49,763 nucleotides of DNA from Nostoc sp. NMS8. Its GTDB lineage: Bacteria; Cyanobacteriota; Cyanobacteriia; Cyanobacteriales; Nostocaceae. Within the stretch, counting starts at the first letter, position 1. Each line of letters starts with the position of its first letter. The DNA lies in assembly GCF_017115045.1 (NCBI RefSeq), contig NZ_JABXKK010000129.1, forward strand, positions 1 to 49,763, in the 5' to 3' direction. The position numbers and the translations under genes were made by a program. Positions 26,095 through 34,840 of the stretch are shown one piece after another. The notes beneath the pieces were generated by a model. It saw nothing but the letters and a program-made list of their open reading frames with translations, was not told the origin of the DNA and ran no database searches.

Positions 26095-27534
26095 ATGAGT
26101 AATCAAAGCATTGCAACAAATAAATTGAGTGAAGTACCTTTAGATTTACGCGCATCTGCATTTGTAACGGTACGTAAAGGTTCATGGTGGTTGAGATTAA
26201 CAACATTATTTTTGGTAGACTATGCTCTTTTATCATTAGCTTGGATTTTAGCTGGATATCAATATTATGAGCATTTGACTTGGTATATACCTAGTCATTA
26301 TTTACCAATCTTAATAACTATTGGGATTCAAATAGCCTCATTAGCTGTCCAAGGTATTTATCGAGAAGGTCAAAAACGCTATGACTACTTGAATATTATC
26401 AAATCGCTAACTTTTGCTCATGGATTAATACTCCTTGTTTGTTTTTTGTATAAACCAGTTGTTGATATTACACAACCAAGATTAATATTATTATCTTGGT
26501 TGCTAAGTATACTATTTATTTGTACTGGTAGATATAGTGTAAATCTTACTCTTGAATATCTCCGCAAGCAGAAAAAAATAGTTCGTTCTTCTGTATTTAT
26601 TATTTGTGATTCTCAAGATCGTGAGCAGATTGCTAGCTTTATCAAAAAGGAGAAACATTACATAATATCTGGAACTGCGAATGCTAATTCATTAGACAGA
26701 TATCAACGTCAAAAAACATTGAATCAACTTAATGAATTAGGTGTAACCGAAGTTTTTATATCTTGGGATGCTTTGAAAAATAGAATGTTTTTGTGCTGGT
26801 TATTTCAAGCATCTGGTATCCAAGTACATATTTTACCGATGGAATTAAAACCAATTTATAGAAATGTAGAATTTAACAAAATTGGGGGAATGCCTTGCCT
26901 GAGTTTAGATTGTCCGATAATTACAGGTAAAGATTTTTGGATAAAGCGTACTTGTGACTTTTGTTTCGCAACTTTATTTGTAATGTTATCATTCCCTGTG
27001 TACATAGCTATAGCTGTAGCTATAAAACTGGACTCTCCCGGCACAGTGTTTTATAGACAAACACGTATAGGTTTACATGGGCAACAGTTTAAAGTATGGA
27101 AATTCAGAACCATGAGGTCTGATGCGGAAAAATTACAGAAAGAATTAGAAGCTTTAAATGAAACTAAAGATGGGATTATCTTTAAAATTAAAGATGATCC
27201 TCGTATTACTAGTGTTGGTAAGTTTCTCCGTCGTTACAGCTTGGATGAGTTACCCCAACTTTTTAATGTTATTCTTGGAGAAATGAGTATAGTAGGGCCT
27301 CGACCTTTACCTACGAGAGATGTAGATAAGTTTGCTGAACATCATTTTATTAGACATGAAGTTTTACCTGGCATTACAGGCCTTTGGCAAGTCTCAGGTC
27401 GCTCGGATATCTTAGATTTTGAACAAGTTATCAATCTTGATCTTAACTATATTGAAAACTGGTCTCTTGGATTAGATTTTGAAATTCTGCTCAAAACAGT
27501 GATGGTAGTTTTGAAAAAAGAAGGTGCCTACTAA
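26095..27534 (+). CDS. Polyprenyl-phosphate sugar-1-phosphate transferase (WbaP/WcaJ/HepD-like)
   Basis: The 479-residue protein starts repeat-unit assembly by moving a hexose-1-phosphate from a nucleotide sugar to undecaprenyl phosphate in the inner membrane. The N-terminal half has several membrane spans (about 32-55, 68-85, 100-120, 130-148) and a CoA-binding-like cytoplasmic region. The C-terminal catalytic domain (from about 285) opens with the signature KRTCDFCFA, a membrane hairpin, then FYRQTRIGLHGQQFKVWKF, RTM, KFLRRYSLDELPQLFNV with the catalytic Asp-Glu, and SIVGPRPLP. It ends with WSLGLDFEILLKTVMVVL, as usual. It is the first gene of the cluster after the long spacer, as expected for an initiating transferase. 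The sugar is unknown. HepD-type proteins of this family act in heterocyst envelope synthesis. Confidence 0.93.
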   Translation: MSNQSIATNKLSEVPLDLRASAFVTVRKGSWWLRLTTLFLVDYALLSLAWILAGYQYYEHLTWYIPSHYLPILITIGIQIASLAVQGIYREGQKRYDYLNIIKSLTFAHGLILLVCFLYKPVVDITQPRLILLSWLLSILFICTGRYSVNLTLEYLRKQKKIVRSSVFIICDSQDREQIASFIKKEKHYIISGTANANSLDRYQRQKTLNQLNELGVTEVFISWDALKNRMFLCWLFQASGIQVHILPMELKPIYRNVEFNKIGGMPCLSLDCPIITGKDFWIKRTCDFCFATLFVMLSFPVYIAIAVAIKLDSPGTVFYRQTRIGLHGQQFKVWKFRTMRSDAEKLQKELEALNETKDGIIFKIKDDPRITSVGKFLRRYSLDELPQLFNVILGEMSIVGPRPLPTRDVDKFAEHHFIRHEVLPGITGLWQVSGRSDILDFEQVINLDLNYIENWSLGLDFEILLKTVMVVLKKEGAY

Positions 27535-27917
27535 GCTAAGGAAAAATAAATTATAGCAAACAGCAATAATTATATATAGTGTTTAGATATTAATATAACT
27601 ATTGCTGTTTACCGTGAAGTTAAGGTTTTCACTCATTAAATTTATATTTTTCTATTTTCAGTAGTTAACTATTTGCTTAAGGTAATAAAAACCTTTCTTT
27701 GTATTCAACACTTCAAATATTTTTAACTTAAGAAAATATTGTGAACAATGTCGTATTCAATGTTTCAATTTATGATAGTCCCAAAAAACTGATTGGATGA
27801 ATTGTACGCGTAAAAAAAGCTAGAAAAGCTTCTAAAGCTTTATCAGAAAAAGTAAGTCATTATGTTATGAATATTGGTGATTTAAAGCTAATTAGATAAG
27901 CTAATTAATAATTAAGA
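27535..27917. other. Spacer with inverted repeat and a short unexplained frame
   Basis: At 27558-27568 and 27600-27610 an 11-bp inverted repeat (AAACAGCAATA / TATTGCTGTTT) could form a long-looped hairpin after the transferase gene. Near 27,805-27,900 a lysine-rich frame (KARKASKALSEKVSHYVMN) runs to a stop at about 27,899; I see no start or family for it. It may be a leftover of a lost gene. Confidence 0.35.
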
Positions 27918-29351
27918 ATGTCAGAAAAGTATAAACTAATAAGTAATTCCCTTTCAATGATAGTCAATCGGTTAACACAAAGCATTACAGCCTTTGTATT
28001 AACCGCTGGTATTGCTCGTACTCTAGGAGCTGAGGCTTTAGGTCAGTATCTACTAGCATATAGCTACTATTTTATTTTTGTGGGCATTGCTTCACAGGGG
28101 CTAAAGACATTGTTTACTAGAGAACTAGCCAATGAATCACAAAAAACATCAGTTTATTTAATTAGTGGTACCTGCTTACAATTAATATTTACTTTTCTGA
28201 GTTATGGGGCGTTGGTTATTGTAGTGTTTTTACTTCCCTATAGTTCTAAAACCTCTACAATTTGCTACATTATGGGATTAACCATCATTCCATTTGGACT
28301 CTCCAACGTAACAGAGGCAATTTTCCAAGCTAAAGAAAAGATGCATTTGATTGCTATTGCTACAGTCCCAGTGTATGTCTTACGCGTACTAATAATGATC
28401 TGGGCAATGCAACTGAATTATGGAATTGAATATCTGGGAGGGATACTGTTTTGTTCGGAAACATTAATTCTGATCGTTGAATGGATTCTGATTACACGGT
28501 TCGTCAAAATACAATGGCAAATCGATAGAATTTTTATATGGAATATAATTAGGGGCGCACGGACATTTTTTGCTATTGAAGCAATATCTGTAGTCAGTAG
28601 TAGAATTCAAATCTTGATTCTTTCATTGATAGGAAATGAGTTTTTAGTAGGTCTTTTTGGTGGAATATTACAACTATTACAACCTTTTTTAATTATTGCC
28701 AACAGTATAACTGTAGCAATGTTCCCCAGACTCTCAAAAGTAGTAGACCAAGGGCGACAAAAGCAGCAGCAAATCACTGAGAACTTCATTGAAATTCTAC
28801 TAACTATGGGATTACCCTTATTCCTTGGATTGTTATTTTTTGGCGAAGATTTACTTGTTTTTATTTATGACTCTAGCTTTGCTCAAGGAAGTTTAGCTCT
28901 TAGTATAACTGCTGTATCACTTCTTTTACTGCCATTCACACGCACACTCTGCTATCTACTTGTAGCCAATCATTTTGAGATAGTCAACCTACGTGAAGTG
29001 GTTATTACAACTATATTAGGAAGCTTGGCAGGTGTGGCATTAGTTTCGCAATATCAGCTACTAGGTGCAGCTATAATGGCATTGCTAATGACTATTATTG
29101 CCTTCAGTCAGTATGTTTACTTCAGTTATACTCTCCTATTTCCATTAAATTTATGGAGAATTATTCGCCGTCCTGCTGTAATTAGCACTTTAATGCTATC
29201 TGTATTTTTAATTTTAAAGAAAGTTAACTTAGACTTTGCATTAACTCTTATTATTTCGACCTCCTCATATATTCTATTTGTTGGTTTTCTCAGTATTTAT
29301 ACTTTAGGCGGAATTGATTTTGTCTTGGAAAAATTTGTAAAAAAAGGATGA
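27918..29351 (+). CDS. Wzx-like polysaccharide flippase
   Basis: The 477-residue protein is almost entirely hydrophobic, with about 12-14 membrane helices, and begins KYKLISNSLSMIVNRLTQSI, the usual start of RfbX/Wzx members of the MATE-like flippase superfamily. Segments such as GIARTLGAEALGQYLLAYSY and TRELANESQK fit the family. It would turn lipid-linked repeat units from the cytoplasmic to the periplasmic face of the inner membrane. It follows the initiating transferase and precedes glycosyltransferase and polymerase genes, as in Wzx/Wzy loci. Substrate specificity of such flippases cannot be read from sequence. Base composition is very AT-rich, like its neighbours to about 33.5 kb. Confidence 0.9.
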   Translation: MSEKYKLISNSLSMIVNRLTQSITAFVLTAGIARTLGAEALGQYLLAYSYYFIFVGIASQGLKTLFTRELANESQKTSVYLISGTCLQLIFTFLSYGALVIVVFLLPYSSKTSTICYIMGLTIIPFGLSNVTEAIFQAKEKMHLIAIATVPVYVLRVLIMIWAMQLNYGIEYLGGILFCSETLILIVEWILITRFVKIQWQIDRIFIWNIIRGARTFFAIEAISVVSSRIQILILSLIGNEFLVGLFGGILQLLQPFLIIANSITVAMFPRLSKVVDQGRQKQQQITENFIEILLTMGLPLFLGLLFFGEDLLVFIYDSSFAQGSLALSITAVSLLLLPFTRTLCYLLVANHFEIVNLREVVITTILGSLAGVALVSQYQLLGAAIMALLMTIIAFSQYVYFSYTLLFPLNLWRIIRRPAVISTLMLSVFLILKKVNLDFALTLIISTSSYILFVGFLSIYTLGGIDFVLEKFVKKG

Positions 29352-29414
29352 CAATTTAATCACTAAGCTTGCTTCCAAAATAGCAAAATTTCTAAAACTA
29401 AGATAACTAGAGCA

Positions 29415-30413
29415 ATGAATAAGGAATATTTTCAATCAGAAAAACTAATAAACCAAAAATTAACAATGGTAAATGAAAGTAACCAAATAATAGTCAGCGT
29501 TGTAATTCCTACACGTAATAGACCACAAATTGTTGCTAGGAGTGTCATAAGTGCATTAGCTCAAACGCTGCAATCAATTGAAGTGATTGTGATTGTAGAC
29601 GGCCCCGATCAGGAAACAGTCAACGTATTATCTCAAATAACTGATCCAAGATTGAGAGTGATAGAATTATCAAAAAATGTTGGACCATCAGGGGCTAGAA
29701 ATACTGGAGTGAGAGAAGCTAAAGGCACTTGGATAGCCTTTTTAGATGATGACGATGAATGGCTTCCACAAAAATTAGAGCGTCAACTTGAAGTAGGAAA
29801 TAGTTCCCATTATGATTTTCCAGTTATCGCTAGTCGTTTCATTGCCCATACTCCAAAAGGTGATTTGATTTGTCCTAGAAGGTTACCTAACCTCTTTGAA
29901 CCTTTAAGTGAATATCTTTTTGCGCGTAACTCCTTTTTTAAAGGAGAGGGCTGCATACAAACATCAACTATTTTTGTGAAGAAAGAGTTAGTGCAAAAAA
30001 TTCCTCTAGAAGAAAAGTTTTACAGACATGAGGATTGGGAGTGGTTGCTTAGGGTTAATGCTGTCGAGGGTGTAGGAATAGAGTTCGTGCCTGAGCCTAT
30101 GGCAATCTGGCATTCAGATATGGGAATCAAGCGTTTAAGCAACATTAACGAATGGCAATATTCCTTGGATTGGATTCGTTCTACCCGCAATTTAGTAACA
30201 CCAAAGGCTTATTCAGGCTTTATTACAACAATTATTACTCCTTCTGCCTCCTTAGTCGGTGACTGGAAAGCCTTCTTTCCTTTGTTAGGGGAATCTATAC
30301 GCTGGGGCAATCCCCGACCCATTGATATACTCTTGTACTTAACTATGTGGCTGTTCCCTCAGCAACTCAGGCAGCAAATTCGCTCTGTTTTCCTCAAGAA
30401 GCCCAAAATATAG
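29415..30413 (+). CDS. Family 2 glycosyltransferase
   Basis: The 332-residue protein has a GT-A fold: SVVIPTRNRPQIVARSV at residues 28-44, VIVDGPDQ, then GARNTGVREAKGTWIAFL followed by D111-D114 and EWLPQKLERQL. The aspartates bind the metal and nucleotide-sugar donor. A later RHEDWEWLLR supplies the acidic motif expected of the catalytic base. It would add one sugar to the lipid-linked repeat on the cytoplasmic side. The ATG at 29415 gives about 20 extra residues; an internal ATG at codon 18 (TMVNESNQ) is also possible. It follows the flippase by 63 nt. Donor and linkage are unknown. Confidence 0.9.
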   Translation: MNKEYFQSEKLINQKLTMVNESNQIIVSVVIPTRNRPQIVARSVISALAQTLQSIEVIVIVDGPDQETVNVLSQITDPRLRVIELSKNVGPSGARNTGVREAKGTWIAFLDDDDEWLPQKLERQLEVGNSSHYDFPVIASRFIAHTPKGDLICPRRLPNLFEPLSEYLFARNSFFKGEGCIQTSTIFVKKELVQKIPLEEKFYRHEDWEWLLRVNAVEGVGIEFVPEPMAIWHSDMGIKRLSNINEWQYSLDWIRSTRNLVTPKAYSGFITTIITPSASLVGDWKAFFPLLGESIRWGNPRPIDILLYLTMWLFPQQLRQQIRSVFLKKPKI

Positions 30414-30632
30414 GAGACTGTTTATAAAAAGAAGGCGGAAGATAAGAATAATGACAAAAAACCTTAAAGCGTGAATTTAAAGTCTCCCAAAAAAATAATT
30501 CTAGAGATGAGTATAGCGCCATATACAAAGCCTCTTTGGTTAAATTTACAGTTTTTAAGTGTATATTATCTCTGCCTTCGATCTTCATAAAGAATAAATA
30601 TCAATCTTAAAAATACAGCGAACTCGTAAAAA

Positions 30633-30782
30633 GTGAATGCCTTAGACGAGTTAGTTGACTATAAACAAAGACGGGTATTAGTTCCACTTGGTGATGTCGG
30701 CGTTATAGCTGATGCTATAATTTATTTATTAAGTGATAGCTTGCAACATTATAGTATTAGCTTTCTGTCAGGAAGATTCTAA
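30633..30782 (+). pseudogene. Possible remnant of a short-chain dehydrogenase C-terminus
   Basis: A 49-residue frame from a GTG contains RRVLVPLGDVGVIADAIIYL then LSDSLQHYS before the stop. The pattern P-L-G...I-A-D-A-I-x-x-L-x-S-D is that of the last helix region of classical short-chain dehydrogenases (compare APLRRT...GNAAAFLCSDLSS in the fabI gene of this window). The catalytic Tyr-Lys part and Rossmann motif are absent, so it would be a fragment only. Short and judged by eye, so tentative. Confidence 0.35.
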
Positions 30783-30788
30783 TTGCTG

Positions 30789-30819
30789 AAATATTGCCGT
30801 TCAGACAGGCAATATTTTT
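30789..30819 (+). terminator. Intrinsic terminator inside the polysaccharide cluster
   Basis: A 10-bp stem (AAATATTGCC against GGCAATATTT) with a 9-nt loop is followed by T residues (TTTTT ending at 30819). It follows the dehydrogenase-like fragment and precedes the Wzy-like gene by about 50 nt. It should end transcripts from upstream, so the downstream genes need their own promoter or readthrough. The remaining 30414-30869 spacer shows nothing else I recognise. Confidence 0.7.
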
Positions 30820-30869
30820 CACGAAGATATAAATAGGGAAAATTAAGGTTCTAGTTAATTTATGAAAAT

Positions 30870-32132
30870 ATGAAAAAACTGCTAATTTTTGCTGAATATG
30901 GATTCACTACTTTAACGTTGCTGATGTATTCAGGTGCTATCTTCACTCTTATCCTTTCAGGAGGAGCACTACAGCAGGAACAGGTACAATATGATAGTTC
31001 CTTGATTCGGATTATTTTTTTCTTAATTTATGTAATTACATTTTTACTACTGGTTTTGCGTTGGAAGAAAACTCTATATGTATTGAGTAAAGGACTCTGG
31101 GTTTATCCAATATTCATATTGGCAGCTGTTTCTATTATTTGGTCTGCTGAACCATCAACAACATTAAAAAATAGTTTTACTCTCATTAATTCCAGCTTGT
31201 TTGGCGTTTATTTTACCTCGCGATATAGCCTAAAACAGCAATTCCATTTATTAGCTTGGGTTTTTGGAATTATTATAATACTCAGTGTTTTTTTTGCTAT
31301 AGCTTTACCTCAATATGGGATACAGTCTGACGCAGGAAAGTGGCGTGGAGTATTCACTCACAAAAACGGTCTAGGGGCAAGGATGGTTACTAGTAGTATC
31401 GTTTTTTTAATCCTTGGTTATCAAAGTAGAAGATATAATTGGCTTTTCTGGGGTGGGTTTAGCTTGTCAATACTGCTATTAATACTTGCTGGTTCAAGTT
31501 CATCAATAGTAAATCTAGTAATTTTAATATTTGCATTTTTCGCTTTTCAAATTTGGCGATGGTCGTACTCTATCATGATACCAACCCTAATGATAATGGC
31601 TATCATAAGTCAAATTTTATATCTTTGGTTATCGAATGGTGCTGATGTCGTGTTTGCTTCACTTGGTAAAGATTCAACACTAACGGGTCGAACAGAGCTG
31701 TGGCCACTAGTGATTGATATGATTTGGAAACGTCCTTGGCTTGGTTATGGTTATGGTGGATTCTGGCAAGGATGGGATGGTGAGTCTGCCTATATTTGGC
31801 TGAATGCAGGATGGCTGGCACCTCACGCCCACAATGGTTATCTTGCTATTTGCCTTGATTTAGGTTTTTTAGGATTGGGGGTATTCTTGTTAGGATTTTG
31901 GCGTACTTATCTGCAAGGATTGACTTGGATGCGTGGCAATAAAACGGCATTAGATATATGGCCACTTATACATATGACATATATAGCCTTAGCTAGCCTT
32001 ACTGAATCTGCTTTACTGGAATCAAATAGCTTAAATTGGATTCTCTATGTAGCATTATCTTTCTCAGTGAGAATGACACATGAAACAAGAAGAATAAATG
32101 CAAAAAAACAAGCTACAGCATACAATTTATAA
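30870..32132 (+). CDS. Wzy/O-antigen ligase-type polysaccharide polymerase
   Basis: The 420-residue integral membrane protein has about 10-12 predicted spans and the Wzy_C/WaaL domain layout: GVFTHKNGLGARMVTSSIVF in the middle, then a long outward loop with LTGRTELWPLVIDMI, GYGYGGFWQGWDG and WLAPHAHNGYLAICLDLG. The arginine after LTG and the HNG histidine are characteristic of this superfamily, which joins lipid-linked repeat units in the periplasm or ligates polymer to an acceptor. Given the flippase, chain-length kinase and exporter in the region, polymerase is more likely than lipopolysaccharide ligase. It is AT-rich, with no HIP1 site. A terminator stands just upstream. Confidence 0.9.
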   Translation: MKKLLIFAEYGFTTLTLLMYSGAIFTLILSGGALQQEQVQYDSSLIRIIFFLIYVITFLLLVLRWKKTLYVLSKGLWVYPIFILAAVSIIWSAEPSTTLKNSFTLINSSLFGVYFTSRYSLKQQFHLLAWVFGIIIILSVFFAIALPQYGIQSDAGKWRGVFTHKNGLGARMVTSSIVFLILGYQSRRYNWLFWGGFSLSILLLILAGSSSSIVNLVILIFAFFAFQIWRWSYSIMIPTLMIMAIISQILYLWLSNGADVVFASLGKDSTLTGRTELWPLVIDMIWKRPWLGYGYGGFWQGWDGESAYIWLNAGWLAPHAHNGYLAICLDLGFLGLGVFLLGFWRTYLQGLTWMRGNKTALDIWPLIHMTYIALASLTESALLESNSLNWILYVALSFSVRMTHETRRINAKKQATAYNL

Positions 32133-32310
32133 GTTGTTAAAGCGTTCTAAAATAATTTTTTTGGTCATAATCCCGAACCATATCAAAACCGCTATATGCT
32201 TGAGAAAAATATTTTAGCCCGATAAGATTGAAAAATAATAAGCTTTTGATAATAAATGTGTTTAGTTTAAGATTTTATGCAATTATTTTCGGTCATGATA
32301 AAAAACTAAA

Positions 32311-33456
32311 ATGATCAAATCTAACTATTTTGCTGATGCCTTAATCAAGGATAGACCAATTATAAAAACAGTAGAGCCGATGTGTAAAGCGAAAAGTCTC
32401 AATATTATTCTGTTAGGCCCTAGCTTACTCCAGCAGGGTGGCATTTCCAATTACGAGAAGATTTTTTTGGAGTATGCTCCTTCTGAAGTTAATATATGTC
32501 ATATTATTACTCACGAAGAAGGAGATATAGCAATCAAAATCGTGGTATTTTTGAAAGCTATATGGAAATTTGTTTGGATGCTGCTAATGGAAGAAGTTGA
32601 TATTGTTCAACTGGAAATTTCACAGCGCGGCAGCATTTTACGACAAGGAATTATGATATTTTTAGCTTGGATATTTCACAAGCCAATAATTTTACATGCT
32701 CATGGTAGTCAATTTCATGTTTTCTTTGCTGATCTTCCAAAATGGATACAGACTTTGCTAAGTTGGCTATTTTGCAAGTGTCAAAGATTAATTGTCTTAT
32801 CAGAAAGTTGGAAAACTTTTTACATAGAAAATCTTGGTCTTAAACCCGAACAAGTTGTAGTTTTTTATAACCCAGTAAAAGTTCCTAATGAAGTTCCACA
32901 GCGTTCAGTTTCTAATCAAGTAAACTTACTTTTTTTAGGGCGGATTGGTCAGCGTAAAGGAGCATTTGACTTGATTAAAGCCTTCTCTCTTTTGCCTCTT
33001 GAAGATCAAAATAGATCAACTCTCATTATGGCAGGAGACGGAGAGGTAGAGCAAGCAAGTAATTTAGTTAAAACTCTAAATTTGGAGAATTATATAAAAT
33101 TGCTTGGCTGGATAGGGTCAGGTGAACGTGACGTTCTTCTAACTCAATCAGATATTTTTGTGTTGCCTTCTTACAATGAAGGTCTTCCATTATCAATGTT
33201 AGAAGCAATGGCTTGGGAGCTACCAGTCATCGTTACACCAGTAGGAGGTATACCTGAGATAGTTACTCAATCGGAAAATGGATTAATTGTTAGTCCAGGG
33301 AATATTGAGGAATTATCAAATGCTATTAAGTCTTTAATTGAAAATGAGAATTTGAGGCTTTCTCTAGGAGCCGAGGCAAGAACAAGTGTTTTTCCTCTAG
33401 ATATAAAAAAACATTGGGTTTCTTTTATGGATCTATATCACTCAGTATTGAATTAA
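32311..33456 (+). CDS. GT4-type glycosyltransferase
   Basis: The 381-residue protein has a GT-B fold. The N-terminal domain contains the acceptor-side glycine motif LLQQGGISNYEKIFLEY; the C-terminal domain starts near LLFLGRIGQRKGAFDLIKAF and carries the donor-binding EGLPLSMLEAMA, the E-x7-E motif of family 4, followed by PVIVTPVGGIPEIV. It transfers a sugar from an activated nucleotide donor to the growing repeat at the inner face of the membrane. The ATG gives about 30 residues ahead of the first beta strand (LNIILLGPS), so a start further in is possible. It lies 178 nt after the polymerase. Donor and linkage are not predictable. Confidence 0.9.
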   Translation: MIKSNYFADALIKDRPIIKTVEPMCKAKSLNIILLGPSLLQQGGISNYEKIFLEYAPSEVNICHIITHEEGDIAIKIVVFLKAIWKFVWMLLMEEVDIVQLEISQRGSILRQGIMIFLAWIFHKPIILHAHGSQFHVFFADLPKWIQTLLSWLFCKCQRLIVLSESWKTFYIENLGLKPEQVVVFYNPVKVPNEVPQRSVSNQVNLLFLGRIGQRKGAFDLIKAFSLLPLEDQNRSTLIMAGDGEVEQASNLVKTLNLENYIKLLGWIGSGERDVLLTQSDIFVLPSYNEGLPLSMLEAMAWELPVIVTPVGGIPEIVTQSENGLIVSPGNIEELSNAIKSLIENENLRLSLGAEARTSVFPLDIKKHWVSFMDLYHSVLN

Positions 33457-33538
33457 GATGCTAGAGAAGAGCAATCTTAGAGCTTGATTGTTTTGTAATG
33501 TATGAAACCTATAACAACTTTACTCTTACTGTATAGAT

Positions 33539-34840
33539 ATGAAAATTAGCATTTTTGGTTTGGGATATGTCGGTGCTGTAACAGCAGCTTGCTTGGCAAG
33601 AGACGGGCACGAAGTCATTGGGGTAGATGTCAATCCCGAAAAAGTGGATTTGATCGCCAAGGGAGAGTCGCCTATTGTAGAGCCAGGGCTAAGTCAGTTG
33701 CTAGTTGATGGAGTTGCAGCCAAGTTAATCACAGCTACTACAGATACGGAAGCGGCGGTACTAAGATCAGATGTTTCACTGATTAGCGTTGGTACACCTC
33801 CAATGGAAAGAGGAGAACCCGATCTTACTTATGTTTGGAATGTGTGCAAGCAGATTGGGAAAGCCGCCATCCAAAAAAATGAAACACATGTAGTTGTGTT
33901 GCGTAGTACTGTCCCCCCAGGAACATTGGAAAAGTGTCAAAATCTGTTAGATAGTATCACAGGTGATAATTCTATTCATCTAGCATTTAACCCAGAGTTT
34001 TTACGTGAAGGTTCAGCTATCAAAGATTACGATCAACCACCGTACACGATTATCGGTACTGAATCTCTTGTGGCAGAAGCAGCAGTACGACAGATGTATG
34101 CCAGAGTAGATGCACCATTCACCGTAGTCCAGCCATCTGTGGCGGAAATGGTTAAATATGTAGCCAATTGCTGGCATGCTACCAAGGTGGGATTTGCTAA
34201 TGAAATCGGACGAGTTGCTAAAGCTTTTGGTGTAGATGGACGGGAAGTAATGAACATCATCGTGCAGGACACGAAGTTAAATATTTCCCCTGTTTATATG
34301 CGTCCTGGATTTGCCTACGGTGGTTCCTGTCTGCCCAAAGATCTGAGTTCTTTGCTTTACCATGCAAGGAATATGGATGTACCAGTACCGTTACTAAATG
34401 CCCTCCCAACTACTAACAGCCTTCAAGTGGATTTGGCTGCCCAGCAGGTGTTACGTCTTGGTGTCAGGCAGGTTGCTGTTTTGGGATTGGCATTCAAGCC
34501 AGGTACAGATGATTTAAGAGAAAGTCCAGCGGTACTGTTAGTCAAGCGGTTGATTGGGGAAGGCTGCCAGGTGAAAATATACGACCCTGCTGTATATGAA
34601 GCTAGATTGATGGGAACCAACCTTGCCTATATCCAGAGTAACATCCCTCATTTGGAGGCTTTTCTAGTACCAAATTCCCAACAAGCTTTAGAGGGAGCAG
34701 AACTGGCAGTAGTTACACATGCTACACCAGAATTTCGCCAAGTACTACTTGAGGCTCCCAAAGAAATGCAAATTTTGGATCTAGCCGGAGTCTTTAATCA
34801 AACAAGTAAGGAGTTAGGTTATCATGGCATCGCTTGGTAG
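33539..34840 (+). CDS. AlgD-like nucleotide-sugar 6-dehydrogenase (GDP-mannose type likely)
   Basis: The 433-residue enzyme oxidises the C6 of a nucleotide hexose to a uronic acid with two NAD+. It has the Rossmann motif GLGYVGAVTAACLA at 7-20, VDVNPEKVD, the NPEFLREGSAIKDYD segment, the linker VAEMVKYVANCWHATK, and catalytic Cys264 in GFAYGGSCLPKD. The run YMRPGFAYGGSCLPKD together with REVMNIIVQDTKLN and its length (433 versus about 436) resembles Pseudomonas AlgD, GDP-mannose dehydrogenase, more than typical UDP-glucose dehydrogenases as I remember them; a UDP-glucose substrate is not excluded. The product would be GDP-mannuronate or UDP-glucuronate for the polymer. It overlaps the next gene by 17 nt, so the two are probably coupled. 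It is less AT-rich than the genes before it. Confidence 0.9.
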   Translation: MKISIFGLGYVGAVTAACLARDGHEVIGVDVNPEKVDLIAKGESPIVEPGLSQLLVDGVAAKLITATTDTEAAVLRSDVSLISVGTPPMERGEPDLTYVWNVCKQIGKAAIQKNETHVVVLRSTVPPGTLEKCQNLLDSITGDNSIHLAFNPEFLREGSAIKDYDQPPYTIIGTESLVAEAAVRQMYARVDAPFTVVQPSVAEMVKYVANCWHATKVGFANEIGRVAKAFGVDGREVMNIIVQDTKLNISPVYMRPGFAYGGSCLPKDLSSLLYHARNMDVPVPLLNALPTTNSLQVDLAAQQVLRLGVRQVAVLGLAFKPGTDDLRESPAVLLVKRLIGEGCQVKIYDPAVYEARLMGTNLAYIQSNIPHLEAFLVPNSQQALEGAELAVVTHATPEFRQVLLEAPKEMQILDLAGVFNQTSKELGYHGIAW

